A DNA stretch of 64,000 bases from Phytohabitans rumicis (GTDB taxonomy: Bacteria > Actinomycetota > Actinomycetes > Mycobacteriales > Micromonosporaceae), in contig NZ_BLPG01000001.1 in the NCBI RefSeq assembly GCF_011764445.1, positions 4,340,001 through 4,404,000 of the forward strand, written 5' to 3'. The number at the start of each line of letters is the position of its first letter. Positions within the stretch are counted from its first letter, which is position 1. A model generated the notes under the pieces. It searched no databases. It saw only the letters and a list, made by a program, of their open reading frames with translations, and was not told the origin of the DNA. Position numbers and translations under genes: made by a program. This document shows, piece after piece, positions 42,141 to 52,165 of this stretch.

Positions 42141-43522
42141 CTCGTCTGTCGTCCTTCGCTCGTCAGTACGTCACCCTGCCGGGTTACGGAGGCTGCTCCA
42201 CCACCCGACGGTACGGGCCGAGAGGCCGAGCCGTCGTGGCGGGCCGATATCTGCAACCCGGTTGGGACCGAGTTTGCGCTGTTTCCGTCTCCCTGCTGTC
42301 CCACCAGGTAGGAAATCAGGCCGGCACAGAGCAGGACCAGGACGCCCAGGACCACGGCGAGCACGATGAGGATCTGCCTGTTCGCCGAACCGTCCTCGGG
42401 CTGGGCCGGCGGGTACCCGTACGGCTGACCCGGGCGGGTCGGCGGCCCGCTGACCTGCTGCGGCCGCCCCGGCGGTACGACCGCCGCGCCGGGCCGGTAG
42501 CCGGCCGGGCTGGTCACCGGCGGCCGGTACGGCTGCACGGGCGGCTGGGCGACCGGGACCGTGGGCGCCACGACCGGGCTGCCCGACGCCGGCGGGTACG
42601 GCGGGGCGGGGCGCGGCTGGACGGGTGCGGGGCCAGGAGGTGGCGTGGTGGGTGCCGGCGAGGCGGGCTGGGCCGGCTGGGCCGGCCGGTTCGCCGGGGG
42701 CGAGCCGAGCGTCGCGGCGGCCTGGCGGGCGACCGCGGCCAGCATGTTGGCGGTCGGGAAGCGGGCGGCCGGGTCCTTGGCCATCGACTGCTCGACGATC
42801 CGGCGCACCGCGGGCGGGATGTCACCGGGCAGCGGGCGAGCCTGGTCCCGCACGTGCTTCATGGCGATTTCGAGGGGATTGTCCCCCTCGAAGGGCCGGT
42901 GCCCGGACAGGCACTGGTACGCCACCACGCCGAGCGCGTACACGTCGGACGCCGGTGTCGCGGTACCCCCGGCCGCCTGCTCCGGCGAGATGTACGACGC
43001 CGTGCCCAGCACCGAGCCGGCGGCGGTGAGCTGCCCCACCATCGCCGAGCGGGCGATGCCGAAGTCGGTCAGCACGAGGGTGCCGTTCGGGCGTACCAGG
43101 AGATTTCCCGGTTTGACGTCGCGGTGGACGATGCCCTTCTCATGGGCGGCCTGGAGCGCGTCGGCGGCCTGGGCGACCAGCGCCATGGTCCGGGCCGGCG
43201 TGAGCCGGCCCACCCGGCTCAGCGTGCGCGACAGGGCGTCTCCCTCGACGTACTCCATGACCAGAAACGCGATCTGCTGGTCACTTCCGTAGTCATACAC
43301 GTCTACGACGCCCGGATGGTTGATGGTCGCCATCGTCCGGGCCTCGCCGCGGAAGCGCTCCGCGAAGCCGTGCTCCTCCAGCAAGGCCGGGAGCAGGATC
43401 TTTACCGCGACGGTGCGACCGAGCACCTCGTCGGTGCCGCGCCACACGTCGCCCATCCCGCCGCTGGCGATGCGCTCGTCGAGGCGGTAGCGGCCGCCGA
43501 GCAGGACGCCCTGACTGATCAT
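42137..43522 (-). CDS. pknA: Ser/Thr protein kinase PknA
   Basis: The 461-residue kinase has the glycine loop (ERIASGGMGDVW), Lys 41, HRD 133-135 (VHRDVKPGN), DFG at 153-155 and the activation loop (VGQLTAAGSVLGTASYISPE). A long Pro-rich cytoplasmic linker and one C-terminal membrane helix (QILIVLAVVLGVLVLLCAGL) follow, with a short outside tail and no PASTA. It phosphorylates shape and division proteins together with PknB. The ATG overlaps the pbpA stop by one base (TGATG). Confidence 0.95.
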   Translation of the reverse strand: MISQGVLLGGRYRLDERIASGGMGDVWRGTDEVLGRTVAVKILLPALLEEHGFAERFRGEARTMATINHPGVVDVYDYGSDQQIAFLVMEYVEGDALSRTLSRVGRLTPARTMALVAQAADALQAAHEKGIVHRDVKPGNLLVRPNGTLVLTDFGIARSAMVGQLTAAGSVLGTASYISPEQAAGGTATPASDVYALGVVAYQCLSGHRPFEGDNPLEIAMKHVRDQARPLPGDIPPAVRRIVEQSMAKDPAARFPTANMLAAVARQAAATLGSPPANRPAQPAQPASPAPTTPPPGPAPVQPRPAPPYPPASGSPVVAPTVPVAQPPVQPYRPPVTSPAGYRPGAAVVPPGRPQQVSGPPTRPGQPYGYPPAQPEDGSANRQILIVLAVVLGVLVLLCAGLISYLVGQQGDGNSANSVPTGLQISARHDGSASRPVPSGGGAASVTRQGDVLTSEGRQTR

Positions 43523-45024
43523 CAGTCGCCTCCTCGGTCCTTGATCACGGCCGCCATGATCTGACCGCCGATCTCCGCTGCCGCGGAGCTGCCGCCGGCC
43601 ACACCCGCTCGTTCCAGCAACACGCACACGGCCGAGATCGGTTCACCGTCCTTCATCACGAAGCCAATGAACCACCCGTGGTCGGCGGGGTCGTCCCCAT
43701 CTTGTGCCGTTCCGGTCTTGCCGCCGACGGTGTACCCGTCGATCTGCGCCCGGCGGCCGGTGCCGTTTTCGACGACGCTGACCATCATCTGCTGCAGGTC
43801 CCCGGCGACGTCGCCGGAGATCGGGTTGTTGATCTTCCGCGGCGAGGCGGTGCTGATCGTACGCCGGTCCGGGCCGAGGAGCTGCTGCACGAGGTACGGG
43901 CGCATCCGCTCGCCGCCGTTCGCCACCGTGGCGGCGATCATGGCGCCCTGCAGCGGCGTCATCCGGACGTTGTTCTGGCCGATGCCGGACTGGGCGAGCG
44001 CCGCCGGGTCCTCGCTGCCGTCGGCGTTCTGGATGTCTCCGGTACGGCTTGCCGCCACCGGCAGGCCGCCACCGTCGAGGTTGCCCACGGTCTGGTCGTC
44101 GACCTCGAAACCGAAGGCGCGCGCCTTGGCCTTGATCTTGTCGGCCCCGAGCTCGACCGCGAGCCGGGCGAAGCCGGTGTTGCACGACTCGGTAAGCGCC
44201 TGGATCAGGGTGACCTGCGACTCCGGGCAGATCGACGCGGCCGAGTTGCGGATCGGCGTGCCCGAGGTCGGCGCCGTGTAGCTCGACCCGGCCGGGATGC
44301 GGGTCTGCTGGGTGTAGCCGTTCTCCAGGGCCGCCGCGCTGTCGATCACCTTGAACGTCGAGCCGGGCGGCAGCACCTCGGACAGCGCCCTGTTCTTCAG
44401 CGGGCCCTGCTTGTCGGCCGCCAGCTTGTCGTACGCCGCCTGCGCCGTGTTGGTGTTGTGGCTGGCCAGCGGGTTGGGGTCGAAGCTCGGCATGGAGACC
44501 AGGGCCTGCACCGCGCCGGTCTTCGGGTCGATGGCGATCGCCGCGCCCCGAGTCACGCCCACGTCGTTGTTGGCCAGGCCCTTGATCGCCGCGTCCTGGG
44601 CGCGCAGGGAGAGGGTCAGCACCACGTTGCCGCCGGCGGTGTCCTCGCCGGTGAACATGTCCCGGAACCGGTCCGCGAAGAGCCGGTCGCTGGTGCCGGC
44701 GAGGAAGTCGTCCTCCGACTTCTCGATGCCGATGGCCGCGAGGTTGACCGGGTTGTAGCCGACCACGTGCGCGAACTGGCTCTTGAACGGGTACGTCCGG
44801 AGGTACTTCAGCTCGTCCTCGGTGGCCTTGCTCTCGGCGAGCGCCTTGCCCGCGACCTCGATCACGCCGCGCGGCCGGTTGTACTCGTCGACCTGGACAC
44901 GTCCGTTGTAGTCGCTCGTGCGGTATTCGTCCGCCTTGTACCCCTGTACCCAGTTCAGGTTGGCGAAGAGCAGGCCGAAGAGGACCATGACGACCACGCC
45001 GGCCCGGCGCAGTGGGGCATTCAC
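43522..45024 (-). CDS. pbpA: Penicillin-binding protein A, transpeptidase
   Basis: This 500-residue class B PBP crosslinks septal peptidoglycan. It has an N-terminal helix (VVVMVLFGLLFANLNWVQGY), a dimerisation domain, and transpeptidase motifs S222-T-F-K225 (PPGSTFKVID), S280-C-N282 and K436-T-G (GGKTGTAQDGD). The start is a GTG preceded by a perfect GGAGGTGA that overlaps the rodA stop, so translation is coupled. The frame is intact. The gene lies between rodA and pknA as in other actinobacteria. Confidence 0.95.
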   Translation of the reverse strand: MNAPLRRAGVVVMVLFGLLFANLNWVQGYKADEYRTSDYNGRVQVDEYNRPRGVIEVAGKALAESKATEDELKYLRTYPFKSQFAHVVGYNPVNLAAIGIEKSEDDFLAGTSDRLFADRFRDMFTGEDTAGGNVVLTLSLRAQDAAIKGLANNDVGVTRGAAIAIDPKTGAVQALVSMPSFDPNPLASHNTNTAQAAYDKLAADKQGPLKNRALSEVLPPGSTFKVIDSAAALENGYTQQTRIPAGSSYTAPTSGTPIRNSAASICPESQVTLIQALTESCNTGFARLAVELGADKIKAKARAFGFEVDDQTVGNLDGGGLPVAASRTGDIQNADGSEDPAALAQSGIGQNNVRMTPLQGAMIAATVANGGERMRPYLVQQLLGPDRRTISTASPRKINNPISGDVAGDLQQMMVSVVENGTGRRAQIDGYTVGGKTGTAQDGDDPADHGWFIGFVMKDGEPISAVCVLLERAGVAGGSSAAAEIGGQIMAAVIKDRGGD

Positions 45025-45031
45025 GACCTGA

Positions 45032-46512
45032 TCACCTCCGTCGGGGCGCCGTGTAGCTGGACCGGCGGGCCAGGGCTGCCGCCGCCCCGCGCGACGAAGC
45101 CGACCCGGTCACCGGGCGGCCCGCGGCGTCGGAGATCCGCAGGAGCATCGCGATGATCAACCAGTTCGCCATCAGCGACGATCCGCCCGCGGACAGGAAC
45201 GGCGTGGTCTGGCCGGTGAGCGGGATGAGGCCGGTGACCCCACCGACGATCACGAAGACCTGCAAGCCCAGGGTGAACGCCAGGCCCCCGCGACCAGCTT
45301 GCCGAAGGAGTCCCGGACGGCGATGGCGGCCCGCAGTCCCCGCTCGACGATGAGGAGGTAGCCCACCAGGAACGCGGACAGCCCGAACAGCCCGATCTCC
45401 TCGCCCAGACCGGCGAAGATGAAGTCGTCTTCGACGTCCGGCACCTTGGTCGGCTGGCCGCCGCCCGGCCCGGACCCGAAGAGGCCACCCGTGCCGAGGC
45501 CCAGCAGCGACTGGACCGGCTGGTAGCCCGCGCTGTACGGGTCGGCGAACGGGTCGCGCCAGATGGCCACCCGGTCGTAGAAGTTCGCGAAGGGTCCGCC
45601 GACGCTGGCCCCGAGCAGGTACGCCAGGGTGGCCCCGCCGAAGAAGAGCAGCAGACCGATGATCAGCCAGCTGACCCGCTCGGTGGCGACGTACAGGATC
45701 ACCACGAACATGCCGAAGTAGAGCAGCGCGGTGCCGAGGTCCTTCTCGAACACGAGGACCATGAGGCTGAGCAGCCAGACCGCCACGACCGGCCCGAGGT
45801 CGCGCCCGCGCGGGAAGTCGATGCCGAGGAAGCGCCGGCTCGCCAGCGACAGCACCTCACGCTTGCGGACCAGGTAGTACGCGAAGAACGAGACCAGCGC
45901 CAGCTTGGCGAACTCACCCGGCTGGATGGAGAAGCCGCCGATCAGGATCCACAGCTTGGCGCCGTTGATCTCCGAGTACCGGCTGGGCAGGACCGCCGGG
46001 ATCATGACCAGCACGATGCCGGCCAGGCCCAGCGTGTACGCGTACCGGGAGACCGCCCGGTGGTCCCGGACGATCACCAGCAGGACCGCCGCCATCACCA
46101 CGGCGAGCAGCGTCCAGGCGAGCTGCCGCCCACCATCGCCCGAGAAGATCGGCAGGTTGGCCCGCTCGGCCGACTCGGCGCGGGCCAGGTCGATGCGGCG
46201 CAGGAACCCCACGCCCAGCCCGTTGATCAGCGCCACCGCCGGCACCAGCGCCGGGTCGGCGTACGGCGCCAGGAACCTGATCACCAGGTGCAGCCCGAGG
46301 AAGACCGCGAAGACCAGAGCCACCGGCACCCAGAAGTCGCTGGTGACCGTGTCGAGCGCGGTGGCCTCGACCGTCCACGCGTACACGCCGACGATCACCA
46401 TCACGAAGACCAGCAGCGCCAACTCGGCGTTGCGCCGGCTGCTCGACGCCGAGATACGCGGCATCTCGCCCGTGGTGGCGGGCGTCGGTGCCGGTACGGC
46501 GGGGGCGGTCAC
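45032..46512 (-). CDS. rodA: RodA/FtsW-type peptidoglycan glycosyltransferase, one frame break
   Basis: A SEDS protein of about ten helices polymerises glycan strands with PbpA. Visible are [29 protein letters not shown]-like [54 protein letters not shown] and [16 protein letters not shown]. After FGKLVAG the frame is lost. One extra G in the GGGGG at about 45288 restores [20 protein letters not shown], then [16 protein letters not shown], which is the essential C-terminal SEDS motif. The GTG at 46512 is chosen because the longer frame to 46560 overlaps pstP. Confidence 0.92.
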
Positions 46513-46541
46513 AACAAGATCCCTGGTGTCCTTTGCGACGT

Positions 46542-47972
46542 TCAGTCCGCCGACCGGCACCCGGTCGGATCAACCGGCGGGTCGGTGTCGGACGGCTGGG
46601 CGTCGGGCGTACTTGCGGGGCCCGAGGTGGGCACGGAGGAGGCGGACGGGCTGGCGGTGGCACCGGGAGCGGTGGTGCTGGTCGCGCTCGCGGTCGGTGT
46701 GGCGCTCGGGCTCGGAATCGTCGTCACCGGGCAGAACGGCTTGACGTTGGGGTTCGACGGGTCGTCGCTGGTCAGCTCCGCGAGCCGGCGCTCGGCGTCG
46801 GGCTCGTCGTCGGCCTGGATGCCCTGCTTGACCCGCTCCTGGGCGACCGTGGTGAGGTCGTCCAACTGCATGTCGCTGGTCTCGTGGACGCTGGACAGGC
46901 TCAGCCCCGCGATCTGGCCGGGCACGCCACGGAAGACGGCCAGCTGGCCCTCGTCGGTGGCGCCCACGTAGTACTGCCGCTGGGTGTAGCTCCAGCCCAC
47001 CCAGAGGCCGCCGCCGAGGATGGTGAGCAGCCCGGCGAGCAGCAGCGCGGTGCGGGCCGGGCGCCGGCGTGGCCGGTCCGGCTCGTCGTCCCGGGCATGG
47101 CTGTTGGGGCCGCTCGGCTCCGGCGCCGAGGGCCGCGGAGCCGCTGCCTGGAGAGCCGAGGCGCGGGCCGCGGGGGTCGATTCGTCCGCCGATGTAGCCA
47201 TCCCGCGGTCGCGCGCGGCGGCGCCGCCCACGATCGGGGCGGCCTCCAGGATGTCCTGGTCGGTGGCGTCGGCGACGACCACGGTGATGTTGTCAGGGCC
47301 GCCGCCACGCAGGGCGAGCTGCACCAGCCGTTCGACGCAATGCTGCGGGTCGGGGAACTCCGCCATCGTCTCCGCGATGGTCTCGGCGCTCACCACCCCG
47401 GACAGACCGTCGCTGCAGATCAGGTACCGGTCGCCGGGCAGGACCTGGCGCACCGAGTACTCGGGGTCGATGTCGCGGCCGTCGAGCGCCCGGGTGAGCA
47501 GCGAGCGCTGTGGATGGCTGCTGGCCTCTTCCGCACTGATCCGGCCCTCGTCAACCAGCATCTGGACGTACGTGTCGTCCTTGGTGATCTGGTTGAACTC
47601 CTTGTCCCGCAGCATGTAGGCACGCGAGTCCCCGATGTGGACCATGCCGATCTTGCTGCCGGAGAAGAGGACCGCGGTCAGCGTGGTGCCCATGCCCTCG
47701 AGGTGAGGGTTGGCGTCCACGGTGTCCCGCAGCTGCTGGTTGGCTGTATCTACGGCGCCGCGAAGGGCGTCGACCAGGGCGTCACCGGGGACGTCCTCGT
47801 CGAGCGGTGCCATCGCGCCGATGACGATGTTGCTGGCGACGTCACCGGCGGCCATGCCGCCCATGCCGTCGGCCACGGCGAGCAGCCGCGGTCCGGCGTA
47901 GACGGAGTCTTGGTTTCCGTCTCGGATCAGACCGCGGTCACTGCGGGCCGCATAGCGCAAGGTGAGAGTCAT
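46542..47972 (-). CDS. pstP: PP2C-type phosphatase PstP
   Basis: The 476-residue membrane phosphatase reverses phosphorylation by PknA and PknB. The catalytic domain (1-235) has DRGLIRDGNQDS, VADGMGGMAAGDVASN, GMGTTLTAVLF, HIGDSRAYMLRD and GGGPDNITVVVAD, covering the metal-binding aspartates. A Pro/Ala linker, one helix (ARTALLLAGLLTILGGGLWV) and an extracytoplasmic region with a Ser/Thr/Pro tail follow. The ATG overlaps the fhaB stop by 4 bases. Confidence 0.95.
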   Translation of the reverse strand: MTLTLRYAARSDRGLIRDGNQDSVYAGPRLLAVADGMGGMAAGDVASNIVIGAMAPLDEDVPGDALVDALRGAVDTANQQLRDTVDANPHLEGMGTTLTAVLFSGSKIGMVHIGDSRAYMLRDKEFNQITKDDTYVQMLVDEGRISAEEASSHPQRSLLTRALDGRDIDPEYSVRQVLPGDRYLICSDGLSGVVSAETIAETMAEFPDPQHCVERLVQLALRGGGPDNITVVVADATDQDILEAAPIVGGAAARDRGMATSADESTPAARASALQAAAPRPSAPEPSGPNSHARDDEPDRPRRRPARTALLLAGLLTILGGGLWVGWSYTQRQYYVGATDEGQLAVFRGVPGQIAGLSLSSVHETSDMQLDDLTTVAQERVKQGIQADDEPDAERRLAELTSDDPSNPNVKPFCPVTTIPSPSATPTASATSTTAPGATASPSASSVPTSGPASTPDAQPSDTDPPVDPTGCRSAD

Positions 47973-48451
47973 GGCCGTAACTCAAGAGAAGTGCGGCCGA
48001 TACGGATCGGCACGCCGAGGGGTACGGGGGTTGGTCCAGTGACCTTAGCGCGATCCAGATAGGTGCCGTTGGTCGAGCCGAGGTCTTCAATGAACCACTG
48101 TCCGGCGCGAGGAACCAGCCGGGCGTGCCGAGCGGATGCGTAGTCGTCGGTGATCACCAGGGTGGAGTCTTCGGCTCGACCGATGGTGATCTGAGCCTCA
48201 CCCAAAGTGATGCGGGTGCCGGCGAGTTGGCCGGCGGTCACCACGAGCTGATGTGCTGCGCGGCCCCGCTTCACCTTCGCCGGACGAGCCTGCCCCGTCG
48301 ACGCGCCTACCCCCCGTGGCGCGGCGACGAGGCGACTGCTCCTGGCCCCGGCAAAGAGATCCCGGCGGATCACCCCGACCACCGTGAACACGAAGATCCA
48401 CAGGAGGATGAGGAAGCCGAACCGGGCAACGGTGAGGACGAACTCAGGCAA
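47969..48451 (-). CDS. fhaB: FHA-domain protein FhaB (FipA)
   Basis: The 160-residue protein has an N-terminal membrane helix (RFGFLILLWIFVFTVVGVIR) and a C-terminal FHA domain: ITIGRAEDSTLVITDDYASA, RHARLVPRAGQWFIEDLGST, NGTYLDRAKV. The phosphothreonine-binding Arg, Ser and Asn are present. It links phosphorylated partners to the division machinery. The start appears to be TTG at 48449-48451 after AAGGA. It overlaps pstP and follows fhaA by 5 bases. Confidence 0.93.
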   Translation of the reverse strand: MPEFVLTVARFGFLILLWIFVFTVVGVIRRDLFAGARSSRLVAAPRGVGASTGQARPAKVKRGRAAHQLVVTAGQLAGTRITLGEAQITIGRAEDSTLVITDDYASARHARLVPRAGQWFIEDLGSTNGTYLDRAKVTGPTPVPLGVPIRIGRTSLELRP

Positions 48452-48456
48452 CGTCC

Positions 48457-49227
48457 TTAGCCATCCACTCGGAACGTCAGGGTGGTCGTTCCGAGCTGGA
48501 TCATGTCACCGGGGTTGAGGGCCACGGCGGACACGCGCTGACCGTTGACCATCGTCCCGTTGGTTGATCCCAGATCGGTGAGCACCACCTGGGCACCGTC
48601 GAAGTCGAGCCGGGCGTGACGACGGGAGATGCCCACGTCGGGCAGGCGCAGGTTGGCCTGGTCACCCCGGCCGATGACGGTCGAGCCCATCTGCAGCGGG
48701 TAGGTCCGCCCGTCGCCCGACACGAGGCGGACATTTCGCCCGCCGCCGTGCGAGGGCGGTGGACCGTACCCGCCGGCACCGGCCTGGTCGTACGGCGGAT
48801 AGGCGGGAGGCGCCGGCGCGTCGTACGCCGGCTGCTGGACAGGGGCCACCTCCCCACCCGTGTAGACCTCGGCCGTGACCCGGAACATTCCGGTGTCCAG
48901 CCCGTCACCGCGCTCGATTTCGACGATGACGTCGCCGTAGACCGTCCATGCCTGCTCGCCGATGAACTCCGCCTGCGACTGGGCGAGCTCCTGGGCGAGC
49001 GCGGCCGCGTACGGCGCGAGCCGGCTGTGGTCGTACGGCGAGAGATCGATCACGTAGCGGTTGGGCACGAGGGTGCGCCCACCGGCGAGGATCGCCTTGT
49101 GCGCCTCGGCCTCCCGCTGCATGGCGTTAAGGATCTCTACGGGGTGCACTACCCCTTTAAACACCTTCGCGAAGGCACCTTCTACCAGGCCTTCCAAGCG
49201 CTTCTCGAAGCGTTGCAGCACGCTCAC
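48457..49227 (-). CDS. fhaA: FHA-domain protein FhaA
   Basis: The 256-residue cytoplasmic protein has an N-terminal DUF3662 domain (VLQRFEKRLEGLVEGAFAKV, VHPVEILNAMQREAEAHKAI, VPNRYVIDLSPYDHSRL), a Tyr/Pro-rich linker, and a C-terminal FHA domain (GSTVIGRGDQANLRLPDVGI, SRRHARLDFDGAQVVLTDLG). It binds phosphorylated partners of PknB in wall synthesis. GTG at 49227 with GGAGGAG just upstream is chosen over more distal starts. First gene of the seven-gene operon fhaA to pknB. Confidence 0.94.
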   Translation of the reverse strand: MSVLQRFEKRLEGLVEGAFAKVFKGVVHPVEILNAMQREAEAHKAILAGGRTLVPNRYVIDLSPYDHSRLAPYAAALAQELAQSQAEFIGEQAWTVYGDVIVEIERGDGLDTGMFRVTAEVYTGGEVAPVQQPAYDAPAPPAYPPYDQAGAGGYGPPPSHGGGRNVRLVSGDGRTYPLQMGSTVIGRGDQANLRLPDVGISRRHARLDFDGAQVVLTDLGSTNGTMVNGQRVSAVALNPGDMIQLGTTTLTFRVDG

Positions 49228-49440
49228 CGGCTCCTCCTCGGGTTCCGAGGACATGATGGTATCCGGCCGCCGCACGCGCAGGTTGCGCACCGACGTACCG
49301 CCCTGCTCCCGGCCTGTCTCGGATGACCGGTGTTGCCGTGCTACTCTTCCCACGCGCCAGGGCAGTTAACCTGCCTCGCGGGTGCAGCCACGCACAGCGT
49401 AATATGTGGCCGCATCCTGTCCAGGGGTAACCCCTGTACC

Positions 49441-49522
49441 GGGGAAGTGGCGGAATGGCAGACGCGCACGGTTCAGGTCCGTGTGCCCGAAAGGGCGTGG
49501 GGTTCAACTCCCCCCTTCCCCA
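49441..49522 (+). tRNA. tRNA-Leu (anticodon CAG)
   Basis: GGGGAAG pairs with CTTCCCC (acceptor). The D-arm (TGGCGGAATGGCAGACGC), anticodon loop TTCAGGT (anticodon CAG), a long variable arm (GTGCCCGAAAGGGCGT) and T-arm (GGGGTTCAACTCCCC) are all present. The CCA end is not encoded. Its location upstream of fhaA is the usual one in actinobacteria. Confidence 0.93.
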
Positions 49523-49668
49523 CCCGCACGTTGAGGGCTCGTCCAGCGGACGAGCCCTCACTGGTTTCTACCGGATCTGTGCCACGTGTCTCCGCGCGTG
49601 ATCCTGGGGTGGCAGTCGGGCGCGTTATGCTCCTGAACGGTTTCGTAGCCCCCAACTTGGAGTGTCGT

Positions 49669-50739
49669 GTGAGTGTCGCGCTGGTGACCGGGTCAGGTGG
49701 CCTGATCGGCTCGGAGGCCGCCCGCCACTTCGCCGGGATCGGGCTCGACGTCGTGGGCATCGACAACGACATGCGACGGCAGTTCTTCGGGGAAGAAGCC
49801 TCCACAGCGTGGAACGTACGCCGGCTGGGCAGCGAGCTCGGCAGCGCGTACACCCATCATGACCTGGACATTCGCGACCGCGACGGCCTTTCCAAGATCT
49901 TCGAGAGGTACGGCCGTAACGTCGCCGTAGTGATCCACACGGCGGCCCAGCCGTCCCACGACTGGGCGTTGCGCGACCCGTTCACCGACTTCGACGTCAA
50001 CGCGGTGGGCACCCTCAACCTGCTCCAGAACGTGCGCGAGCACTGCATCGAGGCGCCGTTCATCCACTGCTCCACCAACAAGGTGTACGGCGACCGGCCC
50101 AACGGCCTGCCCCTGGTCGAGCTGTCCACCCGCTGGGAAATCGAGCCCGGCCACCCGTACGAGCAGGGCATCACCGAAGACATGTCGATCGACGCCTGCC
50201 TGCACTCCGTGTTCGGCGCGTCCAAGGTCGCGGCCGACGTCATGGTCCAGGAGTACGGCCGCTACTTCGGCATGCGGACGGCCTGCTTCCGGGGCGGCAC
50301 TCTCACCGGCCCGGCCCACTCGGCCACCGAGTTGCACGGCTTCCTGGCGTACGTCATGCGCTGCAACATGGAACGCCGCACTTACAAGATCTTCGGGTAC
50401 GGCGGAAAAATGGTCCGAGACGCGATCCACTCCCACGATGTGGTCGGCGCGTTCGAGGCGTTCTTCCGCGACCCCCGCTCGGCGGCCATCTACAACCTCG
50501 GCGGCGGCCGGTACTCGAACACCTCACACCTCGAAGCGTTCGCGCTCGCCGAGCAGATCAGCGGCATCGAGATGATCACCGAGTACCAGGAAGCCAACCG
50601 GGTCGGCGACCATCAGTGGTGGATCGGCTCGAACGCCGCCTTCCAGCGGGACTACCCAGACTGGAAGCAGGTGTACGACGTACCGATGATCCTGAAAGAG
50701 ATCTACGAGGCCAACGTCGACAAGTGGACGTCCCCATGA
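49669..50739 (+). CDS. NAD-dependent sugar epimerase/dehydratase with Phe in place of the catalytic Tyr
   Basis: This extended SDR protein of 356 residues resembles CDP-paratose 2-epimerases. Its Rossmann motif is [21 protein letters not shown]-like [27 protein letters not shown], and [14 protein letters not shown] follow. The usual YxxxK is F182-G-A-S-K186 ([19 protein letters not shown]). The Ser/Thr of the active site is at 135-136. Later segments ([37 protein letters not shown]) are well conserved. GTG at 49669 follows GGAG. It overlaps the glycosyltransferase gene (ATGA), so both act in one polysaccharide or teichoic-type pathway. Confidence 0.85.
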   Translation: MSVALVTGSGGLIGSEAARHFAGIGLDVVGIDNDMRRQFFGEEASTAWNVRRLGSELGSAYTHHDLDIRDRDGLSKIFERYGRNVAVVIHTAAQPSHDWALRDPFTDFDVNAVGTLNLLQNVREHCIEAPFIHCSTNKVYGDRPNGLPLVELSTRWEIEPGHPYEQGITEDMSIDACLHSVFGASKVAADVMVQEYGRYFGMRTACFRGGTLTGPAHSATELHGFLAYVMRCNMERRTYKIFGYGGKMVRDAIHSHDVVGAFEAFFRDPRSAAIYNLGGGRYSNTSHLEAFALAEQISGIEMITEYQEANRVGDHQWWIGSNAAFQRDYPDWKQVYDVPMILKEIYEANVDKWTSP

Positions 50740-51542
50740 TCAACCAAGGCAAGCGGAACGTGCTCGGCGTCCTGGTCGACGCCGTGGACTACGACGCCGC
50801 CACCGCTCAGGTGATCGCCGCCGCCCAAGAACGCCGGCCGCTGGCGCTGACCGCCCTCGCAGTACACGGGGTCATGACGGGCGTGCTGGACCGGTCGCAC
50901 AACGCGCGGCTCAACTCGTTCGACCTCGTCACCCCCGACGGCCAGCCCGTACGCTGGGCGCTCAACCTGCTCTACTCCACCCACCTGGCGGAACGCGTCT
51001 ACGGCCCCACCCTCACCCTGAAGGTGCTGGAGCGGTGCGCCGCCGAAGGACTGCCCGTCTACCTGTACGGCTCCACCGACCAAACCCTGTCCCGCCTGGT
51101 CCCCGCGCTGGAAGAAAAGTTCCCCGCGCTGAAGATCGCCGGTGCCGAGGCGTCGAAGTTCCGCCAGGTCGAGGTCGGCGAGGACGTACAGATCGCCGAC
51201 CGGATCCGCTCCTCCGGCGCCAGGATCGTGCTGGTCGGGCTCGGCTGCCCCCGCCAGGAAGTCTTCGTCCACGCCATGCGGCCGCTGCTCGACATGCCCC
51301 TGATGGCGGTCGGAGCGGCCTTCGACTACCACGCCGGCCTGCTCGCCCAGCCGCCCGCGTGGATGCAACGATTCGGCCTCGAATGGCTGTGGCGGCTCGG
51401 CCTGGAGCCCAAGCGCCTCTGGCGCCGCTACGTCATGCTCAACCCCGCCTACCTGGCCCGCCTAGGCGCCCAAAAGGCCCACCTCTGGAACGCCACCCCA
51501 CCCGAACCAAGCACAGACCGCCCCCAGTCCTTCTCCATCTAA
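50736..51542 (+). CDS. WecG/TagA/CpsF-family glycosyltransferase
   Basis: The 268-residue family 26 glycosyltransferase has [32 protein letters not shown] (catalytic Asp/Thr region), [31 protein letters not shown]-like [16 protein letters not shown], and [20 protein letters not shown]. It transfers GlcNAc/ManNAc-type sugars to lipid-linked acceptors. The ATG overlaps the epimerase stop. Only 15 bases separate its end from a palindromic repeat that likely terminates transcription. Confidence 0.9.
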   Translation: MINQGKRNVLGVLVDAVDYDAATAQVIAAAQERRPLALTALAVHGVMTGVLDRSHNARLNSFDLVTPDGQPVRWALNLLYSTHLAERVYGPTLTLKVLERCAAEGLPVYLYGSTDQTLSRLVPALEEKFPALKIAGAEASKFRQVEVGEDVQIADRIRSSGARIVLVGLGCPRQEVFVHAMRPLLDMPLMAVGAAFDYHAGLLAQPPAWMQRFGLEWLWRLGLEPKRLWRRYVMLNPAYLARLGAQKAHLWNATPPEPSTDRPQSFSI

Positions 51543-51557
51543 ACCCCCTCCCTTTTT

Positions 51558-51618
51558 GTTGATCAGGGAGTAACTCGGGCGTGTCGCGGCGTGGCGAGAG
51601 ACAAAATCCCTGATCAAC
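51558..51618. repeat. Palindromic intergenic repeat, family B copy 2
   Basis: Its ends are GTTGATCAGGGA and TCCCTGATCAAC. The centre (TAACTCGGGCGTGTCGCGGC) is the reverse complement of the 790-847 copy over its whole length with scattered substitutions. It begins 15 bases after a stop codon, a position like that of copy 1. Confidence 0.75.
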
Positions 51619-51888
51619 AGTCTGATCATTCACCTCTCTCTCCCACGCTCTCTCCCACGCCGAGGTGCGCCCACGGCCCGGCGGGCGGGCCGCCCTCCGG
51701 CCCAGCTGGCGCGGTCCGGGTGGGGCGATCCGGGTGGCGCGCGGCCAGGTGGGCGGACGTGCGGGTAGGCCAGGCTGAGCATGTGCGGCCTCGGGTGGGC
51801 GGAGACGTGCGGGGTCGGGTGGCGCCGGGGCGAGGGCGGCTCGAGGCGGGGGCGCGGCCCTGGGCTAGGGCGCTGCGCCAATCAAGGA

Positions 51889-51960
51889 CTTTTGCGTCGA
51901 TCAAGGGCAAAAGTCGTGGATTGGAGATCAAAGCACGACCATTCGCCCTTGATCGACGGC
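51889..51960. repeat. Palindromic intergenic repeat, family A copy 2
   Basis: GTCGATCAAGGGC and GCCCTTGATCGAC form the ends. The inner part (AAAAGTCGTG / CACGACCATTC) has drifted from perfect pairing. It shares the block GATCAAAGCACGACCA with copy 3. Confidence 0.65.
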
Positions 51961-52080
51961 GCTGGGGCGGGGCGGGCGTGGTCGGCTAGACCGGCCCGGC
52001 ACCCCGCCGACGAATGGCCGAGTGGATGGGTGCAGCCAGAGCGACCCGGGCGCCCGAGGGCGGCGCGCCTGGCGCCTCGG

Positions 52081-52165
52081 CGACTTGGTGGGGCACACCG
52101 GGATCTTGCGCCCGGTTATTTCGGACACATCCGGACGCAAGATCCCGGTGTGCCCCACCAAGTCG
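52081..52165. repeat. Long perfect palindrome (30-bp arms)
   Basis: The arm CGACTTGGTGGGGCACACCG plus GGATCTTGCG (52081-52110) is perfectly repeated in inverse at 52136-52165. Five more nearly paired bases and a 15-base loop lie between. No coding sense is seen. It could form a stable cruciform or RNA hairpin. Confidence 0.8.

Noticed and set aside
40407-45024. Horizontal transfer of the kinase cluster
   Set aside because: Gene order, overlap and composition match the usual vertical near-origin actinobacterial cluster.
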